Positions 41,391 through 50,226 of a DNA stretch of 64,000 nucleotides are shown here, one piece after another. Every line of letters starts with the position of its first letter. The first letter of the stretch is position 1. A program made the position numbers and the translations under genes. This DNA is from Candidatus Chloroploca mongolica (GTDB lineage: Bacteria > Chloroflexota > Chloroflexia > Chloroflexales > Chloroflexaceae): contig NZ_SIJK02000029.1 in NCBI RefSeq assembly GCF_004762035.2, positions 1 to 64,000 of the forward strand, written 5' to 3'. The notes beneath the pieces were generated by a model. That model worked only from the letters and a program-made list of their open reading frames with translations. It was not told the origin of the DNA and ran no database searches.

Positions 41391-44300
41391 ATGAAGATTC
41401 ACCACTCCTTCAGGCTCGTCGCGTTGCTGCTGCTGAATGGCTTGCTGCTTGTTAGTTTTGCTGGCTTTGTCTGGGCTGATAATGCGCTTCATCGGGGCGT
41501 TGTCTTTACCCCTGACCCTGAGCCTATCCCACAGGCTGATGGCCCAACCCTGGGCATCAATCTGTTTAATGTTCATCTCGAACCAGACCCTGTGGCGGTG
41601 CAGCGTTCCTTTGAACTCTCGGCTGAACTCGGGGCGCGTTTTGTGCGGATGCAGGTACCCTGGGACGATCTTGAGATCCACGGGCGGGGTGATTTTGAGG
41701 ATCGGCGCAATGTTGAGGCCATCGGCGTAGTTTCGTCGTGGGCCAAATATGATCGGATTGCCCATGCCGCTCGTGCCGCCGGGATAGAGTTGATCTGGCG
41801 CCTCGAAAGGCCTCCCGTATGGGCACGTCGTCAGTTCGAGGCTGATCCGGTCTTTCAGGCCGGGTTGCTGGTGGATGGCAATTCGACCGGCCCTCCCGAC
41901 GATCTTGCGGATTATGCGGCTTTTGTGCGGGCTGTGGTCGAGCGTTATAACGGTAATGGGGTGGATGACGCCCCCGGTAGCCCGGTGGTGCGCTATTTCC
42001 AGATCTGGAATGAACCAAATCTCCGCAATGAGTGGAACTGGCACGATCCGCGGCCCGAGGATTTTGTTGAACTCTTGCGTGTCGGGGCCACTGCCGTGCG
42101 TGAGACAAATCCCGATGCGGTCGTCATCTTCCCCGGTCTTGCCCCGACCGATGGGCTCGATTTTCGTGCGCCAATGACCGAACTCGAGTACCTCGACCGG
42201 GTCTATCGAGCGGGCGGCGCGGCCTATTTTGATGTGATGGCAGCGCAGGGGTATGGTCTCGGTCAGTCGCCAGATGAGCATCGGTATGTCTTTTTGCGCG
42301 GTCGTGGCAACTGGAACTGGCAACGCCCGATTGATACTCGCAACGACGTGAGCCGGGTGGTGCTCTTGCGCGAGGTGATGGAGCGACACGGCGATCATGC
42401 GACGCCGATCTGGATCACCGAGTTTGGCTGGAATAGCGCCCCCGATCACATCCCGCCCGAGCGCCGTATGACCTGGGGGCCGCCGGTGAGCGAAACAACC
42501 AAGGGCGAATATCTGGTCGGCCAGATGGAACGCGCCCGCGACGAGTGGCCCTGGATCGGCGTGATGAATGTCTGGATGCTGCGCTACGGCGGCTATGCCG
42601 AGCCAGATCCCGCTGATCCAACGCCCTATTTTGCCCTGGTTAGCCGTGATTGGCAGATCCAGCCGTCGTTCGACATTCTGCAAGCCTTTGCGACCGCCCC
42701 CGCAATTGCCGGCGTCGGGGCGCATTCGTGGAACCATGCCGCCGTTGCCCCCCTGGCTGATGGATGGCGCTTGCAGTTCGCTGGGACACGCATTGCCCTC
42801 GTGGTTGATCAGGCCAACCCTGTGGCAGTGACGATCAATGGCGACCCGGTTGCGTTGCGTCACGCTGAGTCGGACGGGCGATCGCTGCTGGTCAGTGACG
42901 AATTGCCCGATAGCGTGCATGTGCTTGAGTTGCAAGGGCCGCGTGCGCCGGTGAGTTTCATTGTTGAGCGGAGTCGTCGGTGGGCTTTCTGGTGGGACTA
43001 TGGGGCGTTGGGTTTGCTTGCCCTGATGGCGGTCAGTGGCGCGGCGACGATGTTGGCAGCACCGCCTGTGCTTGTGCTGATGAGTCAGCGTGTTCGTCGT
43101 CTGCGTGGGCAGATGCTTGCACGCGGCGGATGGCTGGCCTACCTTGTGCAGACCGACACGCTTGTTGCGAGTGGCATGCTTTTCGCGGTGATCATTGCCT
43201 ACCGGGCTTCGCCCCAGGTACCGCTAACCCTCGCTGGCCTGTTGCTCTTCGCGATCCTGGCGGTGATGCGGCCCAGGGTGGCGCTGCTCTTTGTTCCCTT
43301 GACGTTGCCGCTCTACTTTATCCCCAAGTTGATCTTTGATAGCCGCTTTGGGTTGCGCGAGAGTGGCCTGGCGTTGCCGCTGCACGAACTCTTGCTGGTG
43401 ATCGCGCTTTTTGCGGCTGGCGTGCGCCTGGTCATTGAGGTGATGGCGCACTGGCTCAAGCGCCCGCTCCGCGAGCCGCAGGTGCTTGCCTTGCCTGGCA
43501 ACGCTATGTGTGCCTTGCGCGATCGTCGCCAGACCTGGTCGTTCTGGCTGCCGATCCTGCTTGTTGGGTTGGCAGCAGTCTGGGGCGTCGTCATTGCCGA
43601 GCAGCGCGGGCCTGCGTTGCGCGAATTGCGCTGGATGTTTGTTGGCCCAATGGTCTTTGTGGGGGTCGCCGCACTCTTTGGTCAGGCGTATCAACGCCCA
43701 GTGGTGCTTGCCTGGCTCACGGGTGGGGCACTCGCCGGGTTGGTTGGCTTGCTCCAGTTTGGTGGGCTCAATCTGGTGCCCCTCTTTGGCACCAAGGCAG
43801 GTTTTGGCGATGATAGCTTCTTTGTTGAGGGCGTAAGGCGCGTCGCGAGTCTCTATGGGCATCCGAATAATCTGGGCCTCGCAATGGGGCGCTATTGGCC
43901 CGTGGCGGCGGCGTTGACGTTTGTGGCGCTGCGTGCGGGTGGTGTACGCAGGGCATGGCCCTATGCACTGGTGACTCTGCTTACCCTGGGGGGCTTGCTC
44001 GTCTCGTTTTCGCGGGGGGCCTATCTGGGGATGTTGGTAGCGAGTGGTGTTTTGGCGCTCGCCCTGGTACCAGCAAAACTGTGGCGCACGCGGCGGGTGC
44101 TGGTGCCCCTCGCGATAGTCGCGGGAATCGGCGTGGTTGGGGTGATCCTGGTGATCATCCTCGATATCGAGCGGCTCAATCCATTTGGGGCAAGCAGCGG
44201 CGTGCGCGTGCAGACCTGGCTTTCGGCGCTGGCAATGTGGCGCGATCACCCGCTGGGCATCGGCCTCGACCAGTTTGGCCGCCTCTATCCAGCCTATATC

Positions 44301-44621
44301 AACCCGGCCCTGGCCGCGACCAACGAGATCAATACGGCGCATCCGCACAATCTGTTGCTTGATCTCGCCCTGCGGATGGGGCCGCTCGGTCTGCTTGCCT
44401 TCGGGTGGTTGCTCTTTAATTTCGCACGCGGGGCCTGGCAAACGCTTGCTCGCACTGGTGCGGCGCGGCACGCTGGCGCATACGGCCCCGTGCTAGTCGC
44501 TGGAGTCAGTGCCGCGATGGCGGGCGGACTTCTCCATGGCATGGTTGACCAGTTCTACTTCTGGCCAGATCTGGCGTTTGCCTTCTGGCTTATGGTGTGG
44601 GTGGAGTATGTTCATCGTTGA
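41391..44621 (+). CDS. Fusion of a glycoside-hydrolase-like domain and an O-antigen ligase (Wzy/WaaL) membrane domain
   Basis: 1076 residues. After a signal anchor (about 5-28), residues 50-430 form a TIM-barrel glycoside-hydrolase-like domain: ARFVRMQVPWDDLE, the acid/base glutamate in FQIWNEPN, and the nucleophile-type glutamate in PIWITEFGWN. A beta-rich linker is followed by about twelve membrane helices with O-antigen-ligase marks: RVASLYGHPNNLGLAM, SFSRGAYLGML and AHPHNLLLDLALRMGPLGLL. Ligases of this family move or polymerise lipid-linked glycans outside the membrane. A fused hydrolase could trim or remodel the same glycan. The predicted message may be nearly leaderless. Both catalytic halves look intact; activity is inferred. 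Confidence 0.82.
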   Translation: MKIHHSFRLVALLLLNGLLLVSFAGFVWADNALHRGVVFTPDPEPIPQADGPTLGINLFNVHLEPDPVAVQRSFELSAELGARFVRMQVPWDDLEIHGRGDFEDRRNVEAIGVVSSWAKYDRIAHAARAAGIELIWRLERPPVWARRQFEADPVFQAGLLVDGNSTGPPDDLADYAAFVRAVVERYNGNGVDDAPGSPVVRYFQIWNEPNLRNEWNWHDPRPEDFVELLRVGATAVRETNPDAVVIFPGLAPTDGLDFRAPMTELEYLDRVYRAGGAAYFDVMAAQGYGLGQSPDEHRYVFLRGRGNWNWQRPIDTRNDVSRVVLLREVMERHGDHATPIWITEFGWNSAPDHIPPERRMTWGPPVSETTKGEYLVGQMERARDEWPWIGVMNVWMLRYGGYAEPDPADPTPYFALVSRDWQIQPSFDILQAFATAPAIAGVGAHSWNHAAVAPLADGWRLQFAGTRIALVVDQANPVAVTINGDPVALRHAESDGRSLLVSDELPDSVHVLELQGPRAPVSFIVERSRRWAFWWDYGALGLLALMAVSGAATMLAAPPVLVLMSQRVRRLRGQMLARGGWLAYLVQTDTLVASGMLFAVIIAYRASPQVPLTLAGLLLFAILAVMRPRVALLFVPLTLPLYFIPKLIFDSRFGLRESGLALPLHELLLVIALFAAGVRLVIEVMAHWLKRPLREPQVLALPGNAMCALRDRRQTWSFWLPILLVGLAAVWGVVIAEQRGPALRELRWMFVGPMVFVGVAALFGQAYQRPVVLAWLTGGALAGLVGLLQFGGLNLVPLFGTKAGFGDDSFFVEGVRRVASLYGHPNNLGLAMGRYWPVAAALTFVALRAGGVRRAWPYALVTLLTLGGLLVSFSRGAYLGMLVASGVLALALVPAKLWRTRRVLVPLAIVAGIGVVGVILVIILDIERLNPFGASSGVRVQTWLSALAMWRDHPLGIGLDQFGRLYPAYINPALAATNEINTAHPHNLLLDLALRMGPLGLLAFGWLLFNFARGAWQTLARTGAARHAGAYGPVLVAGVSAAMAGGLLHGMVDQFYFWPDLAFAFWLMVWVEYVHR

Positions 44622-44646
44622 CAAAAGCGCTCAAGTGTACTACCAT
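44618..44646 (+). promoter_or_regulatory. Promoter upstream of the DUF3224-type gene
   Basis: A consensus TTGACA (44618-44623) overlaps the stop codon of the previous gene, with 17 bp to TACCAT (44641-44646). Transcription from near 44653 would give a short leader to the ATG at 44689. Confidence 0.55.
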
Positions 44647-44688
44647 GGCACGACCAATAGATCCCATCCATTTTGTGAGGAGCACACG

Positions 44689-45105
44689 ATGACCCTGCAT
44701 GCCCACGGCACGTTCACGGTTCAACTCACCCCTCAGCCCCTTGCCGACCCCACTGCCGACAGCCTACTCGGCCGTCTCGCTATCGCCAAGGAGTTTCAGG
44801 GCGACATCACTGGCATAAGCCATGGTGAGATGCTCAGCGCCCGCAGCGCGGTCGATGGCTCAGCCGGCTATGTCGCCATCGAAAGATTCACCGGCACGCT
44901 CCACGGTCGCCGTGGCAGTTTCGTCCTCCAGCACAGTGGCACGATGACCCGCGGGGCCCAGCAACTCACCATCAGCGTCGTACCAGACTCAGGCACCGAC
45001 GAGCTAGAGGGCCTCACCGGGACGATGAATTTGCAGATCGCCGATGGTGTCCACGCCTACGACTTCATCTTTACCCAAGCAACCTCCCATGACACACCGG
45101 CTTGA
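44689..45105 (+). CDS. DUF3224-type protein
   Basis: 138 residues, a small soluble beta-barrel-like protein of the DUF3224 family (similar in shape to allene-oxide-cyclase-like barrels). It has alternating strands with HAHGTFTVQLTPQPLAD, KEFQGDITGISHGEML, YVAIERFTGTLHGRRGSFVL and GTDELEGLTGTMNL. No signal peptide. Function unknown. GAGGAG precedes the ATG, which was chosen over a longer in-frame extension inside the previous gene. The end overlaps the next glycosyltransferase by 17 bp, so it probably heads that operon. Confidence 0.85.
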   Translation: MTLHAHGTFTVQLTPQPLADPTADSLLGRLAIAKEFQGDITGISHGEMLSARSAVDGSAGYVAIERFTGTLHGRRGSFVLQHSGTMTRGAQQLTISVVPDSGTDELEGLTGTMNLQIADGVHAYDFIFTQATSHDTPA

Positions 45106-46270
45106 TCGTCTTGCCCAGGTACTCGGTTTGCTCTATCTACTTGACCGGCTCTGGAAGATCCTGGCTGTCGTCGCTTTTTTTCGGCGACCTCCGCCACCAG
45201 TGCCTACGCAATGGCCATCACTGACCTTGCTCTGCCCGATGACTCGGTCGCCCAATGATCTGCGATCAGTGCTGATCGCCAGAGCGCACCTCGTCTATCC
45301 TGGTCAGCACGAGTGTCTCTTGATCTGCGACCGTGAAGATGTTGCAACGCAGGCGATCTGTACGGAGGTAATGGAGCGTTATCCAACGTGGCCGGCGCGC
45401 ATCGTGCTGGCTGAGCCGGAGCATGGAACGCTGGCCTCGAAGATTGCTAAACTGCGCACCGCGTTGCCCGAGGCGCATGGCGAGGTGCTCTGTTTTGTTG
45501 ATGACGATATTCTCCTGCGACCCGATACCTTGCGCATTCTGGTGCCGTATGTGATGCAGCCCACTACGGGGGCAGCCTTTGGGTTGGCCTGTTATACACG
45601 CTGGCAGACGCTTGCCGAAAGCCTGATGAGCGGCTTTGTCAATACTAATGCGCTGCTTAGTTATGTGCCGGTGACCTATCTGGTCGAGCCATTCACAATC
45701 ACCGGCCACTGTTTTGCCTTGCGCCGTGAGGTTTTTACCGCAATAGGTGGACTAGAGGGCATGGAAGAACGGATCGACGATGACCACGAGCTTGCGCGGC
45801 GGGTGCGCAGATACGGCCTGCGTAACGTGCAGACCCCGTTGGTCTATGATGTAGACAACCGGCTTGCCCGTCTGCGCGATTATCACTTGCAGATGCGACG
45901 CTGGTTGGTGATCCCGCGCCAGGCAATGTTGCCGCACCTGAACCTTCGTGAGCGCAGCGCGATGCTGTTTGGGAGCCTCGGGAACCTGTTGCCGCCACTG
46001 CTGCTGCTGCTCGCCCTGGTGACGCGCCGACGTGTGCCGTGGCTGAGCCTCGGGTCGAGTCTGGGCTATGTTGCGACAACCCAGGCGCTGATCGAACGCA
46101 TCTATCTGGGCCAGGCGATGCCACTACGCCAGATGCTGTTGCTCCCGATCCTCAACTGGCTCACCCCCCTCTATGTCAGCGTGATCAGCCTCGGCAGCAA
46201 TACCATTGTCTGGCGTGGGCAACGCCTACGGGTTGAACGCGGAGGGACATATGCCGTCATCGAAGAATGA
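45089..46270 (+). CDS. Ceramide-glucosyltransferase-like family 2/21 glycosyltransferase
   Basis: 393 residues. An N-terminal hydrophobic helix (about 8-33) precedes the GT-A domain: LCPMTRSPNDLRSVL, HECLLICDREDVATQ, the DxD in VLCFVDDDILL, the EERIDDDHELARRVR acidic motif and QMRRW (QxxRW type) needed for catalysis. Three or more C-terminal helices complete the ceramide glucosyltransferase/HpnI topology. It should glycosylate a membrane lipid. The ATG at 45089 overlaps the DUF3224 gene. The following gene is its homolog (similar length and motif order, with slightly different residues), hinting at successive sugar additions. Confidence 0.82.
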   Translation: MTHRLDRLAQVLGLLYLLDRLWKILAVVAFFRRPPPPVPTQWPSLTLLCPMTRSPNDLRSVLIARAHLVYPGQHECLLICDREDVATQAICTEVMERYPTWPARIVLAEPEHGTLASKIAKLRTALPEAHGEVLCFVDDDILLRPDTLRILVPYVMQPTTGAAFGLACYTRWQTLAESLMSGFVNTNALLSYVPVTYLVEPFTITGHCFALRREVFTAIGGLEGMEERIDDDHELARRVRRYGLRNVQTPLVYDVDNRLARLRDYHLQMRRWLVIPRQAMLPHLNLRERSAMLFGSLGNLLPPLLLLLALVTRRRVPWLSLGSSLGYVATTQALIERIYLGQAMPLRQMLLLPILNWLTPLYVSVISLGSNTIVWRGQRLRVERGGTYAVIEE

Positions 46271-46297
46271 CGTTATGTATCAAGCAAAGGAAGCCGT

Positions 46298-47476
46298 ATG
46301 CGCTGGCTCTGGCGGTTGCTGATCATCCTGCTCTGTGGCGAGCGGTTGCTGAAACACCTGGCTGTGGTGCGGTTTTTTCGTCGTGCTCAGCCACCAGTCG
46401 AGGCTGACCCAGGGCTGGTCAGCATCATGCAACCGATCCTCAGCGGTGATCTGGCGCTGGCAGCATGTCTGGAGACCAATCTCGTAGCGCATTCAGGGTA
46501 TCAACGTGAATTTCTCTGGCTCATTGACGATGATGATGAGCCAGCGCGGCAGATCTGCACTGACCTGATGGGCCGCTATCCCTCGGTGGCAATTACGCTG
46601 GTGGCCTTGCCTGCCCCGCCGCCTGAGCACAACCCGAAGCTTGTCAAGCTGATCGCTGGAAGTGCCCGCGCACGTGGCACGGTCATCTGTGTGCTCGACG
46701 ACGATACCATGTTGCCCGACCATGGTCTAGAGCAGTGCCTGCCCTATCTGGCGCAGCCTGGGGCCGGGCTTGTCTTTGGCCTGCCCTACTATGTCAGTTA
46801 CGACAATGTATGGTCAGGTCTGGTAGCGACGTTTGTCAACAGCAGCAGCTTGATGACCTACATTCCGTTCAGCCTACTTCACGAGCCCGTGACGATCAAT
46901 GGCATGTTTTATGCCATCCGACGCACCACGCTTGAGGCTGTCGGTGGGTTCGCTGGTCTGGAACAACTTGTCGCCGACGACTTTGCCGTCGCCGATCGGT
47001 TGCGAAAACACGGCTATCGTCTGGTGCAGACCCCGGTGCGTCACGCGATCCGCACGACGGTCGCAGGGCCACGTCACTATCTGCGTTTGATGCAACGCTG
47101 GCTCATCTTCCCCCGCGAGTCGCTGATGCGTCATCTGCCACCGCACGAACTGGTACTGATCTATAGCCTGGTGGGGCTACCGACGTTTTTGCCGTGGATG
47201 GCACTCGCCGTGTCAGTGGGAAGACCGGGGCAGGCCACACGGGGGCTCTTTCTCGCCTATGCTGGCCTGAGCTACCTGATCTTTGCCTATCACAACAGGA
47301 GCTACCTCAACAGCGCAACCCCCTGGCGCTGGAGTTGGATGGTGCCCCTGGTGCAAATCCTGCTGCCTGCGCAATTCGTGAGCGCGTTGCTGGCCCCCCG
47401 GAGGATCAACTGGCGTGGACATACGATGCAGATCGAACGTGGCGGTACGCTCCGCCTCGTGCACCGGCGCGACTAA
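46298..47476 (+). CDS. Second ceramide-glucosyltransferase-like family 2/21 glycosyltransferase
   Basis: 392 residues with the same plan as its upstream neighbour: an N-terminal helix; SIMQPILSGDLALAACLETN; FLWLIDDDDEPARQ; the metal motif VICVLDDDTMLPDHGLEQC; VADDFAVADRLRKHGYRLVQ; LMQRW (QxxRW type); and C-terminal helices from LVLIYSLVGLPTFLPWMALA. It starts 27 bp after the previous stop. The stop TAA shares its last A with the next ATG (TAATG), a sign of coupling. The lipid acceptor and sugar are unknown. Confidence 0.82.
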   Translation: MRWLWRLLIILLCGERLLKHLAVVRFFRRAQPPVEADPGLVSIMQPILSGDLALAACLETNLVAHSGYQREFLWLIDDDDEPARQICTDLMGRYPSVAITLVALPAPPPEHNPKLVKLIAGSARARGTVICVLDDDTMLPDHGLEQCLPYLAQPGAGLVFGLPYYVSYDNVWSGLVATFVNSSSLMTYIPFSLLHEPVTINGMFYAIRRTTLEAVGGFAGLEQLVADDFAVADRLRKHGYRLVQTPVRHAIRTTVAGPRHYLRLMQRWLIFPRESLMRHLPPHELVLIYSLVGLPTFLPWMALAVSVGRPGQATRGLFLAYAGLSYLIFAYHNRSYLNSATPWRWSWMVPLVQILLPAQFVSALLAPRRINWRGHTMQIERGGTLRLVHRRD

Positions 47477-48324
47477 TGAAGCTTGGCGAAACATACGAGA
47501 ATGTGTTGGCGGCGTACCCACCCGTGCAACGCATGATCGCGGGTGAACGATGGACAGTCATACAGGCTGGCACAGGCCCGACGGTCGTGCTCTTGCCGGG
47601 CGGCTTTGGCCTGGCGGCAACCTCATTTCAATACATTGCCGCACTTGCATCTGACTATCATGTGATCGCGTTGAGCTACCCGCCCCGGCTCAACCAGGTT
47701 GCGCAGCTTACCTCCGGGGTAGTTGCGATACTCGACGCTTGTGGGGTCGGTGCAGCGCACATCGTCGGCGGCTCCGCCAGTGGCGGCGTTGCCCAGGTAC
47801 TCGTGCGGCACCACCCGCAGCGCATCGCGACGCTCATCCTTGCGCAGACGGGGGCACCGCGTCGTGAGCGGGCGTGGCTCGATCGGTTAATTGCCAGAGC
47901 ATGTGAAGAGTTGCCCGCCGCATTGATCCTGGGCTGCTTACGGCTGGCCGTCCATGCCTTTTTACCAGGCCGTAGCGAAGAGATGATCTTCTGGCGTTGG
48001 CACTTTGCTGGGGTCATTGGCGAGCAAACACGCGCCAGTCTGGCTGCGCGTTTCCAAACCCTGGCTGACTACGACCACAACTATCGCTTCACCCCCGAGG
48101 ATCTTCAGGCATGGCCTGGCCGTATCGCGATCATCGAAGCACCCCAGGATCGTATGCTGCCTGCGAATGAGCAAGCCGCGCTGCGCAGCCTCTACCCCCA
48201 AGCCACCGTCTACCGCCTGGCTGGTACAGCCCACCGCGACAGCGTTACCAACCCGCTACCGCAGATCGAACTGGTGCGCACCATCATCAAGGGAAGACCG
48301 CCTATCGCGACGATGGTTCATTAA
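47476..48324 (+). CDS. Alpha/beta hydrolase coupled to the glycosyltransferase pair
   Basis: 282 residues. The nucleophile Ser lies in IVGGSASGGVAQ (G-x-S-x-G) near residue 98, an acid candidate in IEAPQDRMLP near 220, and a His in AGTAHRDSV near 250. VVLLPGGFGLAATSFQY gives the oxyanion region. There is a cap domain of about 80 residues between (AWLDRLIARACEELPAALIL). No signal peptide. The start overlaps the GT stop by 1 bp, so it is translated with the pair. It might deacylate or hydrolyse the glycolipid or its precursor, which is inference from order only. Confidence 0.82.
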   Translation: MKLGETYENVLAAYPPVQRMIAGERWTVIQAGTGPTVVLLPGGFGLAATSFQYIAALASDYHVIALSYPPRLNQVAQLTSGVVAILDACGVGAAHIVGGSASGGVAQVLVRHHPQRIATLILAQTGAPRRERAWLDRLIARACEELPAALILGCLRLAVHAFLPGRSEEMIFWRWHFAGVIGEQTRASLAARFQTLADYDHNYRFTPEDLQAWPGRIAIIEAPQDRMLPANEQAALRSLYPQATVYRLAGTAHRDSVTNPLPQIELVRTIIKGRPPIATMVH

Positions 48325-48399
48325 CAACCGTCTCGGGAAGAGCGAAGGCGAGAGTCATCACAGGCACGCTCCTCCGCTCCTCCCTACACGGGCTTGCTG

Positions 48400-49200
48400 C
48401 TAGCTCTCAGGCGTTGATTTATCCCCGGTCTTATTCTCGCCTACACTGGCGCGCATCGCTCTGGCCTGTTGCTGCAGGCGCCGGAAATAGTCATTCTCGG
48501 TAATCTCGGCGACCTGGTTTTGCTGGCGTGTACGATCAATTTCGATCCGCAGTTCCTGTACCTCACGGCGCAGGTTCTGCTCACGGGCAATGACTTCGTC
48601 GGCCATCTGCTGAAAGGTGCGGGCCAGTTGCCCCAGAGCATCATCGCGGCGCCCAACATCAGCCAGACTCGCGGGGGTATAACGGCCATCATTGATCGCC
48701 TGTGCGGCTTCGGTAATAATGCGTACCTGACTGATATACGCATAGTCTTCGATCACGTCGCGCACCCGACTTCGCAAATGTCGCGTCAGCACATGAATAA
48801 TGCCACGCGCCACGCCGCTATGATTCTCGATTAAATCATAGAGAACGGCTTGACGCAGACAGAGCAACTCGGTGGCTTGCGTCGCCGTCACCGAAGCACT
48901 GCGCGGCTCGGCATCGAGCACCGCCATTTCGCCGACAACCTCACCCGGCCCCAGTTCATTGAAGATCAGAGCGTCATCATGAATCCGCACCCCTCCCGAA
49001 ATAATGACATAGAGGCTATCACCTACATCACCCTTCTGGAAGAGCAGTTGACCTTCGCCAAGGCGCACCGACTCTAGCGCCGCTGCTATCGTTGGAAGCG
49101 CATCCTCATAGGCACCATCAAAAAAGCGCACGGCCTCTAACAACCTGATCCGTTGGCTAAGAGCGTCCAAGGTTGATTTATCTCCAGGTGTGTTGTCCAT
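48400..49200 (-). CDS. Cyclic-nucleotide-binding protein with HAMP-like and coiled-coil tail
   Basis: 266 residues with no membrane helix and no DNA-binding domain. Residues 15-140 form a CRP-type cNMP-binding domain (FFDGAYEDALPTIAAALESV, LLFQKGDVGDSLYVIISGGV, and the phosphate cassette GEVVGEMAVLDAEPRSASV). The next part resembles a cytosolic HAMP (ITEAAQAINDGRYTPASLAD, then a DALGQLARTFQQMADEVI stretch), followed by a coiled coil. Such a protein could pass a cAMP or cGMP signal to a coiled-coil partner. The cyclase fusion at 34863 and the coiled-coil kinase at 21208 are possible partners. Divergent from the MBL gene. Confidence 0.8.
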   Translation of the reverse strand: MDNTPGDKSTLDALSQRIRLLEAVRFFDGAYEDALPTIAAALESVRLGEGQLLFQKGDVGDSLYVIISGGVRIHDDALIFNELGPGEVVGEMAVLDAEPRSASVTATQATELLCLRQAVLYDLIENHSGVARGIIHVLTRHLRSRVRDVIEDYAYISQVRIITEAAQAINDGRYTPASLADVGRRDDALGQLARTFQQMADEVIAREQNLRREVQELRIEIDRTRQQNQVAEITENDYFRRLQQQARAMRASVGENKTGDKSTPES

Positions 49201-49213
49201 AAACTGACCAGCA

Positions 49214-49242
49214 TTGACATCTATCGAGCGGCACTATAGCAT
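49214..49242 (+). promoter_or_regulatory. Promoter of the metallo-beta-lactamase-fold gene
   Basis: A consensus TTGACA (49214-49219), 17 bp, TAGCAT (49237-49242) in the 102-bp divergent gap. Confidence 0.5.
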
Positions 49243-49302
49243 AGCACGATAGATAACCCGTTGGCAAGCGTATGCCGCAACGTTGATCCAGGAGTTTCAG
49301 CC

Positions 49303-50142
49303 ATGAACCAAACCGTCGTTCGTCTCTATCTGTTCGATACCGGCTCGTGCCGTGCCTCACTGCAGCAGGCCTTACGCGGTGCCCCTTCAGAACCCATCGC
49401 ATTTCACGCCCTTGTGGCCCTGATCGAGCACCCCCGGTATGGTTGGATCCTCTGGGATACCGGCTATGCACCACGTCTCTTTGAGGCGTTGCGTCGCTGG
49501 CCTTTTCTGCTCTACCCGCTCCTCATGCCGTTGGCGATTGAACCACACCTGGCCCTTGTGACCCAGTTGCAACGACGGGGCATTGATCCCGCCGAGATTC
49601 GCTATGTGCTGGTGTCGCACTTTCACTTTGATCATATCAGTGGCCTGCGTGATTTCCCACGGGCGACCATTGTCGCTGACGTTGAGGCACTCGATAGTGT
49701 GATCGGGCTGGATGGCTTCGCGGCGCTGCGCCGGGCGTTTGCCCCATCCCTCTTGCCTGATGATTTTGGGCAACGCGTGCAGCCGGTGTACCACTTCAAT
49801 GATGCGCCGCTGCCCCCCTTCGGGGCGACCCACGACCTCTTTGGTGACCATACGCTGCGTCTGGTACGCTTGCCAGGCCATGCTCGTGGGCAGATGGGCC
49901 TCTTGCTGCAAACCGACACTGGCCCCGTCTTCCTCATTGCTGACGGCGCATGGCTGACCCGTTCGATTGAAGAACAACGCGGCCCTGGACTCTTTGGCTA
50001 TCTCATTGCCGACGACGCGCACCAGGTTGATCAAACTCTGGCGAACCTGCACACCTTTGCCCGCGCCAACCCCTCTGTAACCCTGATCCCAACCCATTGC
50101 CCTACCAGCTATGCCCGCATTCAGCCTGATGCTTCGGGTTGA
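49303..50142 (+). CDS. Metallo-beta-lactamase-fold hydrolase (N-acyl homoserine lactonase-like)
   Basis: 279 residues. The zinc-binding motif is LVSHFHFDHISGLRDF (HxHxDH) near 105-120. There is a further His in RLPGHARGQMGLLLQ near 191, an Asp in FLIADGAWL and a His in LIPTHCPTSY. The pattern FDTGSC...WILWDTGYAPR and the spacing fit the AiiA-like lactonase branch, though lactonase activity is not proven by sequence. No signal peptide. The ATG at 49303 has GGAG upstream; an in-frame start 14 codons earlier lacks one. Monocistronic. Confidence 0.85.
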   Translation: MNQTVVRLYLFDTGSCRASLQQALRGAPSEPIAFHALVALIEHPRYGWILWDTGYAPRLFEALRRWPFLLYPLLMPLAIEPHLALVTQLQRRGIDPAEIRYVLVSHFHFDHISGLRDFPRATIVADVEALDSVIGLDGFAALRRAFAPSLLPDDFGQRVQPVYHFNDAPLPPFGATHDLFGDHTLRLVRLPGHARGQMGLLLQTDTGPVFLIADGAWLTRSIEEQRGPGLFGYLIADDAHQVDQTLANLHTFARANPSVTLIPTHCPTSYARIQPDASG

Positions 50143-50168
50143 CCCACGCCCCTGCACCATGCTATACT
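50139..50168 (+). promoter_or_regulatory. Promoter of the ANTAR regulator gene
   Basis: TTGACC (50139-50144), 18 bp, TATACT (50163-50168). The -35 overlaps the stop codon of the previous gene. The leader to the ATG at 50227 would be about 50 nt. Confidence 0.5.
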
Positions 50169-50226
50169 AGCCCTTGTCTTGATGATTGCTTTTGTATCCT
50201 TGTTCTAACAATAAAGAAGGTGCCGT

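Noticed and set aside
41376-42935. 519-residue antisense frame opposite the hydrolase/ligase fusion
   Set aside because: It is a mirror frame of a G/C-rich coding sequence. The plus strand has clear catalytic motifs and membrane helices, while the antisense translation has none.
43224-44471. 415-residue antisense frame opposite the O-antigen-ligase domain
   Set aside because: Low-complexity His/Gln/Arg-rich translation, typical of the antisense of membrane-helix codons.
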